Source of the DNA: Miscanthus floridulus
Lineage: Eukaryota > Streptophyta > Magnoliopsida > Poales > Poaceae
Reading direction: 5' to 3'
Length of the DNA stretch: 64,000 nucleotides
NCBI RefSeq assembly: GCF_019320115.1
Contig: NC_089581.1
Span: 73,892,101-73,956,100, forward strand
Under the pieces are notes generated by a model. The model made no database searches. It saw nothing but the letters and a program-made list of their open reading frames with translations, and was not told the DNA's origin. This document shows, in pieces, positions 11,198 through 21,860 of this stretch. Both the position numbers and the translations under genes were made by a program. The stretch's first letter is position 1. Every line of letters begins with the position of its first letter.

Positions 11198-12432
11198 TGC
11201 AGAAAGTGACCAACTAGTGAATATTTATAGTTTTGCCGTATATTGTGATCGGAGGTGGCCTAACACTCAATGACACAGGATTTATACTGGTTCAAGCAAC
11301 ATGCCCTACGTCCAGTTTGGGTTGGTTAGTGACTTTATTCCTGAGCCCAGGTGCTCGAAGTTTGCTGTGGGGTTACAAACGAGAAGGAGAAAGAAGGGGT
11401 GTACAGGAGGTCCGGTCGGCTCCGGTCGGAAGGGCCGGGAGTGACGAGAGTTGCGCTATGAGTAAGTGTTCAAGTGTGTGCTTGGAGTACGAACCCGACG
11501 GTTCTATGGTCGTGAGCTAGTGAACTTGATCGATGCTTGTTATCTTCTAGAAGGGCTCTCTTTTGTTGGAGGGGGCGCGTCCCCTTTTATAGATAAAGGG
11601 GATGGCCTTACAAGTGAGAGGGTGAGAGTATGTATGCTACCGAGCCTTGTTGCCCACACCTACCGAGCCTTATTGCCCACGCCAACGGGTACAAGATAAT
11701 GGTAGGCACCTACAACACTGTTGATGCCACTGTAGAATGTCAGGGAGGTCGTGCTGCCTTTTTTAGATATGGTAGACGTCGGTACCTGCAAACACTGTTT
11801 GATACCTGAACGCATGTGAGGGGTCTCACTATGTTCACCTGGTACGGTAAATCCCGGCGCCCATACCGCTATCGATGCCTAGAGGCACGTGGGGACCTTA
11901 CCGTATGGGTGTTCTAGCGGCGCCTACAATACTGTAGAGGGAGATGTTGGCGCCTACAATACTGTTTGTGTCAGGGTGGCTGCAGAGTACTGTTCTGTGT
12001 AGGGTGTGGTCCCTGGTACAGTGGTTTTGACTTATGAGCCTTGCCTTGCTCTTCTCCGCACATCTCTTGGTTCCTGCCGAGCGGGTGTCCCTGGTCAGAT
12101 GGCTCCAGTCGGCTCTGAGTGTGCCGGTCGGAGAAGAGTGGTGAGCAGGGTTCCTACGAACCCGGGTCGGAGACGCGGGGTCGGAGTCGGAAGTAGTGTT
12201 TTTGGGCTAGGCCTTCCGATCGGAGAGGCCGTCCGGAGGCGGCTGGAGTCGAAGCGAACGCTCCAGTCGGAGAGGTGGGCCGAAGTAGCCGACGAGCGGG
12301 CGTTGTTCCTTTTCGGTCAGACCTTCCGGTCAGTGACTGGGCCGCCCTTCCGGCCTGTCGTTTTAGACTCTTGGGTCGAGCCTTGGCGTGGAAGTCAGTC
12401 CCCAAGGGACCCCGGGTTTTATGAACCCGACA
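11198..12432 (-). repeat. Gypsy 5' LTR
   Basis: On the minus strand the LTR begins TGTCGGGTTCATAAAACCC at 12432 and ends at the TG/CA boundary at 11198, 1235 bp. It contains a repeated GCGCCTACAATACTG string (about 11928-11966) and many GTCGGAG-type repeats (12100-12330). Only one LTR is in the window. Confidence 0.75.
11581..11592 (-). promoter_or_regulatory. TATA box of gypsy LTR
   Basis: CTATAAAAGGGG on the minus strand within the LTR, in a position suited to driving the element's RNA toward gag. Confidence 0.5.
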
Positions 12433-12451
12433 AAAGGCTTTTTCCCAACTT

Positions 12452-12639
12452 AGGCATTGTTTGACATGGCTTCTTTTACTCTAGCAACTCCAGACAAGCC
12501 AGTGAATTGCCAAAAATATTGGCTTTACCAGCTCCTAGTTCATTTCTAGAAGCGAGAAAGACAATTCCTTGCTACAATGCAAAATATTCCCTAGAAGTCA
12601 GAATTGTTTTGTGAGAAGAAACACTTCCAAATAGAACCT
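12452..12639. mobile_element. MITE-like element, hAT type (possible)
   Basis: The ends form an imperfect ~30-base inverted repeat (AGGCATTGTTTGACATGGC against the reverse complement of the right end, AGGTTCTATTTGGAAGTG). Short, AT-rich and non-coding. A clean target duplication was not found. Confidence 0.35.
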
Positions 12640-12863
12640 TAATAACCACCTCTACCTAAGCATCCTGAACCCCTACCAAGGAACACGGTGCAAGCACATC
12701 ATCACACGATGTTCCACCTATCTACATGCATGTGGACATAATGGAGTGTTGTTGCCGTGCTAAAAAAACAATAATTGAGTCTACAAAGAAATGGTGGGAA
12801 TAATTTATGAGAACGTCTAGAATATTTTTTTGTATATGATGTCTCGTGGTCAAGGGGATTAAT

Positions 12864-13028
12864 CAGGGGTGGAGCTAACCTTTGCCATCGGAGTCAAGCG
12901 ACCCAATAAATTTCTACAAATCCTATAGAGAACTACTCTTAATAACTGCTCACCACTACTGTTGACCCCATTGTGTAATACATTATACATAAGACCCCCA
13001 GTAGCCATGGTGGCTGGCTTCGCCCCTG
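12864..13028. mobile_element. hAT-type MITE with perfect 8-bp target duplication
   Basis: The 165-bp element starts CAGGGGTGGAGC and ends with the inverted complement GGCTTCGCCCCTG. It is flanked on both sides by GGATTAAT (12856-12863 and 13029-13036). An 8-bp duplication and CAGGGGCGGAGC-like ends are classic for hAT MITEs in grasses. Confidence 0.88.
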
Positions 13029-13241
13029 GGATTAATACGAAAACTTTCGAACAAGACTTTACTAAGATATGGAAGTGTCCTTGCTATCGAGTAGAAGGAA
13101 AGGAGAGCATATCAACCAGGAGTTGATCGGTCAAAGAAAGCACAATGCATGAGTGCATTATTACCGACTACAATCCAGCTAGTATGTATGGAGTGGAACA
13201 TCATCATGTGTGCCAATCTTCACACCCACGTCGTGCCTTAC

Positions 13242-14075
13242 CACTACAAAATTTATTTTCCAACAATGAGAATCTTTTTTAGAGACGGCTCAATCTGCAC
13301 CCATCTCTAAAGTGGTGTTTGAACTGAGTGTATAATTGCCCCTATTTTTTTAGAAGCGACTCTTTTGCAGACACGTCTAGAAATCGATTTCTAGAGGCGG
13401 CTACGCCTCTAGAAATCGATATCAAGAGGCGGCAGGAAGTAGAGCCCCGTCTCTAGAAATAAGAAGTGCAGAGTAAAATTTGAGTTTTTCAAACAATCTT
13501 GGATGAAGATACTACAAAAACCAAAGTCGTAAATCTTGAAAAATTATACAACTTTGTAGTAGACAATTTTTTATTTAGAATCATCTATCCAAGAAAAATT
13601 GCGTTTGAATTTCTCACATTTAACATTCAAAATTTAGAAACGAACTTGAATGAAAAAACAACCAAAACCAACGTTATAGATCTCAAAAAGTTATACTTCT
13701 TTTTCATTATACTTCTTTTTCATTTAAATTTGTTTAGGTTTATGAATACTCATTTCGAAATCGGATGAAGATAAAAATGAGGAGAAAGGATATCCCAAAT
13801 GGATAAAAGTGACTTACACGTGGAGTGGTAGGGAGTTACGCGTGAGGCTTAAGGTCACAGGTTCAAGCCCCCACGGCCAGGAAGCCGTTAATTTTTCGCA
13901 ATCTTACGACTTGTGATGGCGCGTGTGTGGCTGCTTGGTGGTGTCTTTCTGGATTTAAAAGAAATGATCCAAATTTGTGATTTCTGGACCACCTCTATAG
14001 ATTTCTATAGCGGCGGCTCTGATTCACAGTCGTCTCTAAAATTTGATTTGTCTATAGTGCCTTTCTGTAGTAGTG
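13242..14075. mobile_element. Short CACTA-type (non-autonomous) element
   Basis: The left end is CACTACAAAATTT and the right end is the inverted complement of CACTACTACAGAAA. Subterminal repeats resembling GAGGCGGCT and CGTCTCTAAAA occur at both ends, as in CACTA (CMC) elements. Flanking triplets TAC and TGC differ by one base, so the 3-bp duplication is imperfect. Internal AT-rich direct repeats (13500-13560, 13650-13700) are present. No transposase is encoded; the short ORFs inside match nothing recognised. Confidence 0.65.
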
Positions 14076-14363
14076 TGCGCTCCTCTGCACCTTTAGCCAC
14101 AAAATATCATTCAGAATTATGGTGTGGTGCCATCAGCTAGTAGTAATTGCGAAATTCAACAACTTCATAAATCCATCATTCTACCTCCGGAACTGCCCTG
14201 GGTGAGGAAAGCACAAAGAAAAGTGAAGCAATATGCAACATCTATCTAGTCACCCATGCCACCCAGTGCTCTAGTCTTACTAGTCGCTGCTAATTTCCTC
14301 TTTATTCCAGCACACAGCCCTAATCTTGCAGGCAAGAATGCCACACCCACAGATTCGTCCACC

Positions 14364-17215
14364 ACGATTGCTGAATGATGAAACCAAGGGTTGCCCAGCA
14401 TAGATGGACAAGAGTTTCCTCAGTAGACACATTGCATAGTACACAGTTATAGTTATCCAGGTGCATTGATTTTCTTCTTAGTAGCTCTCTTGTACTCAAC
14501 CTATCCTTAAGCAGAAGCCAGAAGAAGAACTTTCTTTTGTTCTGACAGCAGGATTTCCAAAGCCAAGAATAAACAGGGTGGACTTGCCTGGTGCCAATTA
14601 GCTGAACATAAGCACGCTTAGAGAAGAAAATGTTGGGATTCTAAATATAGGACCATGAATCAGCAGTATCTTGAAGGACCAGTGAGTGCACAAGAACAGT
14701 AAGCTGAGTAAATTGCTAAAAAGCCTCTTCAGACAAAGGTAAATGAAAGAGATCATGAAGATGAGTGGCCTGACAAACTCTTTGGACAATTATATTTTTG
14801 TTCTTGACAAAGGAGAAGAGCTCTGGTAAACTTGTGTTGAGAGAGAAACCATTCAAAGAATCAAGCCAGAAGAAACATGATGACCCATTTTCCACTGTGG
14901 CCATAGACATACCTTTAAAAGCTGGTAAGAGTTCCTGGGGGCCTCCCATTGGAATATCTTGCTGCCCAAACCAAATGCACCCATGGTATGTCTAAAAAAC
15001 TTATGCAAATTCTTGAGAAGTAGACTCTGATTATATGTATGTAAATTCAGGATACCCAATCCTCCACTTTCCTTAGGGATACAAGCCATAGGCCAAGCTG
15101 CTTTGGGTGGTTTCCTACTGTTGACATCAGAGCCACGGCATAAATAATGCTTGCGAAATTTGTCAATTTGCTTAATGACTGTTTTGGGGAGTAAATAAGT
15201 TGACATTGCAAAAGTAGGGAGAGCACTAAAAACAACATTAGTTAACTGTAACCTCCCAGTTTGACTCAGAAAACTTGAGATGCTTACCAATCTTCTCTCA
15301 CACCTTGAAACCAATGGCCAATAATCTGCTACTGTTGGTCTAGTGAGGCTGAGTGGCAGCCCTAAGTAAGTGAAAGGTAGAAACCCTTTAGAGCAACCTA
15401 GGGTTTTAGCTAAAATTTCAAGCTTATCATTAGCAACATTTATAGGGACCATCATGGATTTATCAAAATTGACTTTTAAACTAGTAGATTCAGCAAATGA
15501 GTTAAGCATAGCTTTCAGGAAAAATAGCTCTCTTGCATCAGCCTTCATGAAAATAAGTGTGTCATCAGCATACTGTAGAATAGAGAAATCTTGACAGTGG
15601 GGGAGAGCAATTGGCAAAGATAGGAGACCATGATCTTTAGCAGAGTTGAGGAGATCCTATAAAAAATCAGCAGCCAGCACAAAAAGAAGGGGTGAAAGGG
15701 GATCACCTGTCTTACTCCTCTCTTATAATGAAAAGTTTTACCCTTAACCCCATTGAGCAAAACAGCAGAAGTCCCACAGTTGAAGATGAGCTGCATCCAT
15801 TGTAACCATTTATCAGGAAAGCATTTGTGCTCCATAACCTTAATCATCAAATTATGCTCTACCTTATCAAAGGCTTTTTCAAAATCCAATTTGAGAATGA
15901 TGATCTCTTTTGTAGATTGGTGACAGAGGTATAAGAATTACAATGACCAAGCTAAGCAATCTTGTATACATCTGCGCTTTATGAAACCATACTGGTTTGT
16001 ATGAATAAGCTGAGGAAGAAGCAATTGCAATCTGTTGGCCAGCAACTTTGTAATGATCTTGACTGAGGTGTTCAGGAGGGAAATAGGTCTGAAATCAGAC
16101 ACCCTGATGGCATTATCATGTTTAGGCACCAATGTGATTAGAGAACCATTGATACTTTGTAAGCAAATATCCCGTGTATGTTTGATGAAATCTGTGTTAA
16201 AACCATCAGGCCCTGGAGCTTTATCTGAGGGCAATGATCTAACCACCAGATCTATTTCTTGCTTAAAGGGTGCCACCAATGAACTTAGATCAATTGCTGT
16301 GGGCATGAGGGATTCTAAATTGAAATGAATTGCTGTGAAATTAGAGATACCCAGCCTGTCTTTAAATGCTGTCCAAATCATGTAAGCCTTCTGTTGATGA
16401 TAAAAAACAGGAATCTCATAATTATTCTCCAGACATGTTATCAAATTTCTTCTGAATTTTATAGTAGCATTTGCATGGAAAAACTTGGTGCTTGCATCAC
16501 CAAGAGTTACCCATTTGATCTGCCCCCTCTGCTTCCAATATATTTTCTGCTGCTTCAAGAGGTTCTGTAATTTTAGTTCCAGAATATGTCTGAAATTCCA
16601 TTCTGAAATAGACAGATCCCTGAATTCCTCAATTATCTGCAGAAAGTCTAGCACAATCTTTATACTACCAATAACAGTTTTCAGATTTGAAAGGGTAGCC
16701 TTCCAAGCTTTTAGAGCCACTCTAAGATTTTTGAATTTGGCTGTCAAGATCTTAGCTGCATCAATGATATGGACAGGAGCAGTCCGGTGCTGTTGGACAA
16801 CACTATAGAAGTCGGAATGTTCAAGCTAATGATTCTCAAAACGAAAAATAGAGCCTTTTGGGATTTTGGTGGAGATTGAAATAGCACAAGGAACATGGTC
16901 AGATGTCTCCATTAAAAGGGGATAAGCTAAAGTATTAGGGTAAGACAAGGTCCAAGAGGTAGAAGTGAAAAACCAATCAATCCTCTCAAGGACTGGGGAG
17001 ACTTGCTTATTGGACCATGTAAACTTTCTGCCTTTTAAAGGGATTTCAACAAGGCAAGAAAGCTAATTGCCTCATTAAACAAATACATGTCCAGATGATC
17101 ACCACCAGGCTGATTCCTATCTTCAGGTCATCTACAGAGGTTAAAATCACCAACAATAATCTAGTCTATAGTTTCAGGCATGCTGATATTTTTGAACCAC
17201 TGAATGAAATCTCAT
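14364..17215 (-). pseudogene. LINE ORF2, inverted segment (endonuclease, RT, zf-RVT)
   Basis: Read leftward: endonuclease piece with GDFN and downstream PEDRNQPGGDHLDMY (17060-17200) and the SDHVP motif (~16880); RT N-part with WVTLGDASTKFFHA, SDKAPGPDGF and DFRPISLLN (16747-15938); MDFEKAFDKVEH (15889); RT catalytic box YADD (~15565); TYLGLPL; C-terminal zinc-type region (FFWLLLKDRLSTRELL, CVLC, ETLVHL; 14400-14560). Breaks: stops (for example in front of the GDFN motif), a frameshift near 15900 and another near 15700, and a small deletion in the zinc region. The 5' end of ORF2 and all of ORF1 are missing. It cannot make an active protein. Confidence 0.85.
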
Positions 17216-17554
17216 GGTACTCTGGAATCCTTCAGGCAGCAACTTCATCAACCCTTCTTCATGGAAATCATAGTCACAATATGCTGGTCTATTTGACAGT
17301 GAGAAATGATGCAATTTTCAGAAATGTGCAACCTATAGTTCAGAAATGCAAAACCATCTTCGGAAGGGAACTTGCTCAAGTTATTCTTAGAGCAAAAGGT
17401 AGAATAGCACCTCTACTCACTCAATGGCTAGAAGCTTATGTGTAATTGTATCAATTTTCTTTATTTCCTTTTTTGTTTCCTGAACACTCTTTGTAAGAAC
17501 TGCCTTTATTTTAAATTCAATAAAAACATAGGGGGCACCCCCTCCTGTTTCCAT
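17216..17554 (+). pseudogene. LINE ORF2 C-terminal tail and 3' UTR
   Basis: Plus-strand residues matching the L1 ORF2 C-terminus: ESFRQQLHQPFFMEI, a one-base deletion near 17296, then RNDAIFRNVQP and ILRAKGRIAPLLTQWLEAYV, with stop TAA at 17443. The 3' UTR holds an AATAAA-like stretch (TCAATAAAAA, ~17517) and ends in TTTCCAT followed by nine A. Orientation is opposite to the rest of ORF2. Confidence 0.78.
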
Positions 17555-17576
17555 AAAAAAAAACTGACGTCCAACC

Positions 17577-18900
17577 CTAGCTGGACTGTCAATTCCAGCA
17601 CAAGAATCGATCGATCCATCGCCAGCCACTGTTCCTTTCTCCCTTTGCCATTGCTCTAGGTTTCAGTGGAGCGAATCGAATCATAGTGACAGATCCTGGA
17701 AGATCAAAAGGCGAACCCAAGTGCTGTGAAAAAAAGGAACCAAATTTTTTCATCACTGGACTAGTGGACTGCAGACAGTAGCATCAACATTGAGCTTTGC
17801 GAGTGCAGCATCGCATCGCCATCGCTAGGACCACACACGTACACCTCAGATTCCCTCTAGCAGATGTGGCTTTCAGCTCACCTAATAATCTTATTGGGAG
17901 GAATTTCAGCAAATCATGCATGGTTCCATGTTCTTACTAGTCCTGTGTCTGAGTGTGCCAAAATGATTGAACATTAAGATTTATGATGATGCACTGAGTA
18001 ATATAATGTAGTATAGATTAATAATCAGGGTTACAGCTACAAGCTACAGAGGATAAGTATTATTAGGTGCACATGGTTCATACACCTAATAATCAGCTTG
18101 CCTAGTACTTAAACAAAAACAGTTAGTCATGTTGCAATTCAGGCCGGAAATCGGATAGAAAATGCTGAGGGATCAAATATCATAAATAGGCTAGAAAGAA
18201 CAGAATCTGAATTATTGCCGGTGGGAATTGAGTATGGAGATTTATTGCTGAAGAAAATCATACCTGATTGATGCTAGTTGGAGTGTCAAATTAAATGTTG
18301 TTTGAGGCAATGCTGTACAGTAACGTATGTCTAGGAATGCGCTGTCATGTCTGTGTTAGTTTGGACTTGATCGAAGATATTTTCATGTGCCCCCCTACCC
18401 TACGTTAGGTCACTGGGCATGTTGGTTGATCCAAGGTCTTAACAAAAGCAGTCCTCCTATGGCATTATATTGATATAATCAAATCACCTATGTCCATAGA
18501 TAGATTTGTAGGCACAGCGCAAAGCTTGTCTTGTTTATATATATGCTGATTATAGAGTAGATTAATAGTCGGTGGTAGCTCGTCGACTCAACCAACTAAA
18601 CCACTTGGGAATTGTTTATTGGACTGTCAATCGATCAAGAACAAGCTGTTTGTTTGGCTCTAGAAAAATTCTCCAGGACTGTCCATGTGAATTGATAGAT
18701 CCAAGAGGGTATATTTATATGTATATATATATTATCCTCTCTTGACCTGAGATCCCACTCGGAGTCAGGAGTTGCTACAAGTATAAAGCAATAAAGTCTT
18801 GGACCACTATCCATTTCAACAGAGAATGATCTGCTTTGATAAAATTTATTACATCAGTCCCTAAAAAAACCTTGAAATCCTACAATTTTTCTGGCAGATT
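17577..18900. other. AT-rich intergenic stretch
   Basis: No ORF with recognisable content. A TA-rich run lies near 18716-18735. Nothing else supported. Confidence 0.5.
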
Positions 18901-19545
18901 AGGCCTCCTTTGGATCGCACGAGAAGCATAGAAAAATCATACGAATTGGATTCCTATAGAAATAGTTACTATATTCACCCATTTGGTTCTCAGGATTGGG
19001 GCAAACGAATAAGGCCCCCTTGGATTCCTATAGAAAGAGTTACTATTCACCCCTTTGGTTCATAGGATTGAGGCACACAAGTAGACAGTGACAGAGAAAT
19101 AATAAGCCCCTTTAGAGCACATGACTAAAAAATGTAGGAAAACGCACAAGTAGTATAGGACTACACATGCAAAACAGAGAAATGGAAAACATAAAATCTT
19201 TGTAGGAACACGTGTTTGAATCAACTGAAAAAAATACAAAAAAAAAAGAAAAGAAAAAACTTGATGTTTGAGGCTCCGTTCGCTTCGCTGAAAAAACAAG
19301 CTAAAAAACTATTCCGGCTGATTTGTTATGAAAGAAAAGCACTGTTCCGGCTGAAAAAAACAGGCCGAAAAAGATGGATTATAAGAGAAGTGAACAGACC
19401 TGAGTGTGGATGATTTTTCTATGAAATCAAACGTAATGAAAACTTTCCTATGTTTCTACTGCAGCGATCCCTCCAGACCAAAGGAGTAACTCAAGCCATA
19501 GCCCATAGGAACGAGAATCCAATTTCCTTATGCAATCCAAAGAAA
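18901..19545. mobile_element. MITE-like element with internal duplication
   Basis: Left end GGCCTCCTTTGGATCGCA and right end (complement of TCTTTGGATTGCATAAGG) form an imperfect inverted repeat. The left end is partly repeated at 19012-19070 (GGATTCCTATAGAAA-GAGTTACTATTCACCC). A second small element (19271-19400) sits inside. No coding capacity. Confidence 0.45.
19271..19400. mobile_element. Small hAT-like MITE nested in another MITE
   Basis: Ends GGCTCCGTTCGCTTCGCTG and the complement of GGTCTGTTCACTTCTCTTAT form an imperfect inverted repeat. The core has ATTCCGGCTGATTTGTTATG and CTGTTCCGGCTG repeats. The same design recurs at 28.5-29.8, 31.7, 50.9, 51.1 and 51.8 kb. Confidence 0.5.
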
Positions 19546-20664
19546 GAAAACGTAAAAACAAGCTAACTGATATGAAATTCATGTGCAATTTTCAGCAAGG
19601 ACCCCTTCCTTAACGGTGATCGCCCCCGTCCCTGCGATGTGTGCAGCGGCGGGGGGGGGGGGGGGGGCCGGGCCCATGCACGGTGCAGCGGCAGCAACGG
19701 CGCAGCGATTAAACACGGGCATGGAAGCAGGAGGAGGCGCAGGGCGAGGCAGGCAGCTCGTTCCTACTGTAGCATAGCAATGGAGGAGCATGCATCATCG
19801 TAATGCTGATGCCAGTGAAGCGCGCTGTGTACCACGTCCGCGCGTACCTGTAGTATGCGTGCGTCGTCGTCCTTCCTAATCGGCTAATGCCTACCGTAAT
19901 GCTGATCCGCCATGGCCATGGCGTCCCGCAGCCAACGAGCGCCCTCTCCTGCTTCGTCTCTCAACACAAACCTTCTGCTTTTACTTTTATTACGAGTTCC
20001 CACATAGTACTGGTGTTCGGCTCATCTTGTTTCAGCTTGTTTTGAATCATCCAAAATCATCCGAAACCTCACCAGCCGAACACCCTGATTACTAGTTCAG
20101 ACATCCGAAGTACGAAGTAGAATCGTTTTTTTTCCTACGAGAATGTTAAATGACGTTCGGATGTTGTGGACCAATCCAACGCTTGAATTTCCAGACGTCC
20201 GATCACCGCACGATTAAAACTCTTGCTATCCGGTTAGCTTGGTTACGATTTTAGGTTCAAAAATGGTCTTTCTTCTATCCCTTCAGCGAGCTTAGAAGAA
20301 AAATCGGAGGAGAAAGACCGGATCAGCATCGGTGGTAAGCGCAAGGGCGGTGGCGGAGGAGGTAGGGGGTGCAGCAGTGGTGGCACCGCGCGATGGCCCA
20401 GTGGGAGAAGAGGGTTGAACTGGGCAGGGCATTCACGACGATCCCACGATGAAGCTAGGTTAGCATGGTGGTGGGGATGGAGGTGGATTAGGCGGCGAGG
20501 AGCCACTGAGGCAAGATAGGCGTGCGTGGTGGGGTTGTTCCACGGGTGATAACAGGAGCTAGAAGGAGACTAGAGGTAAAAAAAGACTCGAGGTAGAAGA
20601 AAGAGACTAGCCATTTGATCTGCATCCGATGGCTGGCAAGTGGCCCACTAATTTAAAACATTAA
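19546..20664. other. Intergenic stretch with G17 run and a tiny palindromic element
   Basis: A run of 17 G is at 19651-19667. A 73-bp segment (20012-20084) is bounded by a perfect 11-base inverted repeat, GGTGTTCGGCT / AGCCGAACACC, and looks like a minimal MITE. Short GC-rich ORFs here have no recognised content. Confidence 0.45.
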
Positions 20665-21244
20665 GGGCTCATTTGGATGAACGGTGCCCAAAACCACGTG
20701 TGTTTAAGCCCCTAAGGGGTTTTCTCCACTGCACTTGCCACCCCTGTCCCCCTAGGAGACGGAATCCCCTAGTGGGAAAAATTACCAGCTACCATTTGAG
20801 AAACATGGGGATACAAATCCCGGACGACAAAAAATATCCAGAATAATCAGAAAAAAAAACACAGAATTCAGAAATGATGTTTTCTCAAGCTGAAACTTAG
20901 CACCACAGATAATTTTAGTACTGATACGTAATTCATTTGCATAGACTTTCAAGATTATGGAAGTAAAGACAGACATGTCCAGTTCAAGCAAGGAATAAAC
21001 ATAAAAGCGGCATCGTGGAATGCGGCAAATTGGAAATTTCTCAGTGACTGATACGTTCAGTAGCTTTGACACTTCATGAGATGTCTCTTCAAATGTCCTG
21101 GACACTCAAACCTACATCAACGAACATTGTCATTATCACAGATGTAAATATAGGAACTGCAAATACTAATGTTAACTGCACACAAGATCATAGCTAGCAA
21201 CAGACTATCAGATTTCTTGCTTATCAGGGAATGACAACAACATA

Positions 21245-21649
21245 GTGGGGGAAGAATGGAAAGGCAAGGGGATCTTGGAGGAGCTAGAAGATGTCTCGCC
21301 AGTCACCCCAAAGAAAAGAAGCAATAAGAAGGCTGCAAGCATGGTGGAAACCAGCCTGAGGAGCAGCAGCAGGCTCAAACAGGTGAGTGGTGGTTTCAGA
21401 AAATCAACTTACACTGACAAAAAATGCCTTGCATGCTCCCCTAATCCACCAACTCTGACAGTACAGGTGATCAGGGCTTTGGGAGCCAAACTATGCCAGA
21501 TAGAAGAGGAGAATTTGTATGAAGAGGTCCTGCTCAGGAAGAGAAAGCAACCAAGTCCAGTGGGAACAAAGAAGAAGGGCACGCCCCATCAGAAGAAGAA
21601 GCCTACTGGTGATGAGGAAACCAGCAGGGACAAGTCTGAGGATGAATAA
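21245..21649 (+). CDS. Hypothetical basic protein inside Harbinger element
   Basis: A 134-residue ORF opposite to the transposon genes. The first half has basic clusters (KKRSNKKAAS) and a segment SLRSSSRLKQ..GGFRKS followed by DKKCLACSPNPPTLTVQVI and a LGAKLCQI stretch. The C-terminus is Lys/Glu/Asp-rich and low complexity. The Arg-Ser-x-Arg-x-Lys / Cys-x-x-Cys / Pro-Pro-x-Leu pattern resembles C-terminal pieces of uncharacterised grass proteins, but I cannot name a family. The frame continues open upstream of the ATG (NIVGEEW), suggesting it is the last exon of something larger. It may be a captured host fragment or a third element gene. No function is assigned. Confidence 0.4.
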   Translation: MGEEWKGKGILEELEDVSPVTPKKRSNKKAASMVETSLRSSSRLKQVSGGFRKSTYTDKKCLACSPNPPTLTVQVIRALGAKLCQIEEENLYEEVLLRKRKQPSPVGTKKKGTPHQKKKPTGDEETSRDKSEDE

Positions 21650-21860
21650 TGAAAGGAACATAAATGCTGATGCCTAGCATATGTGTTGACAGCCTTTATT
21701 TTGTTCACCATGTTAGAAACAAATTGCTTGTACCCCAAAGGCTACAAAAGCCTCTATGTATCTTCAGTTGGAAATGATCTCTGCCAGACTGGTTGATGGG
21801 TGTTATGGTCAATGTCAGTTAATGTTTCTGTTTTAAGCTCTGAATTGTTGAGTTTAGCTT

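Larger units (their letters stand above)
7163..12432 (-). mobile_element. Ty3-gypsy (Tat-like) retrotransposon, 5' part
   Basis: Read on the minus strand from 12432: LTR, primer site TGGCGCCGTCCGTGGG, gag, protease with D-G-G-S-S, and RT. The pol frame is cut at 7163 by the copia 3' LTR, so RNase H, integrase and the other LTR should lie left of the window. The DGGSS protease and TGGCGCC-type primer site fit the Tat/Athila side of gypsy rather than chromoviruses. Many stops and frameshifts make it defective. Confidence 0.88.
14349..17576. mobile_element. L1-type LINE with inverted 5' part (twin priming)
   Basis: From about 14364 to 17215 the minus strand encodes L1 ORF2 from endonuclease to the zinc region. 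From about 17216 to 17563 the plus strand encodes the last ~70 residues of ORF2, a 3' UTR and a 9-base A-run (17555-17563). The minus part stops at almost the same ORF2 residue where the plus part begins, as expected if one insertion event inverted its 5' segment. An imperfect direct repeat (14349-14363 and 17563-17576, both with CGTCCA) may be the target duplication. Confidence 0.8.

Noticed and set aside
13499..13768. 89-codon ORF inside the CACTA-type element
   Set aside because: AT-rich repeat-derived sequence, no recognised motif, composition like non-coding surroundings.
17095..17445. 116-codon plus-strand ORF as a gene
   Set aside because: Its first part is antisense to LINE endonuclease and its last part is the LINE ORF2 tail; the ORF spans the inversion junction by chance.
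14304..17602. ATTCCAGCACA shared at 14304-14314 and 17592-17602 as LINE target duplication
   Set aside because: The right copy is about 28 bases away from the poly(A) end; the CGTCCA-containing repeat directly at the ends fits better.
19651..19667. G17 run as a G-quadruplex or recombination signal
   Set aside because: A single homopolymer without flanking G-tracts of regular spacing; sequencing length error is at least as likely.
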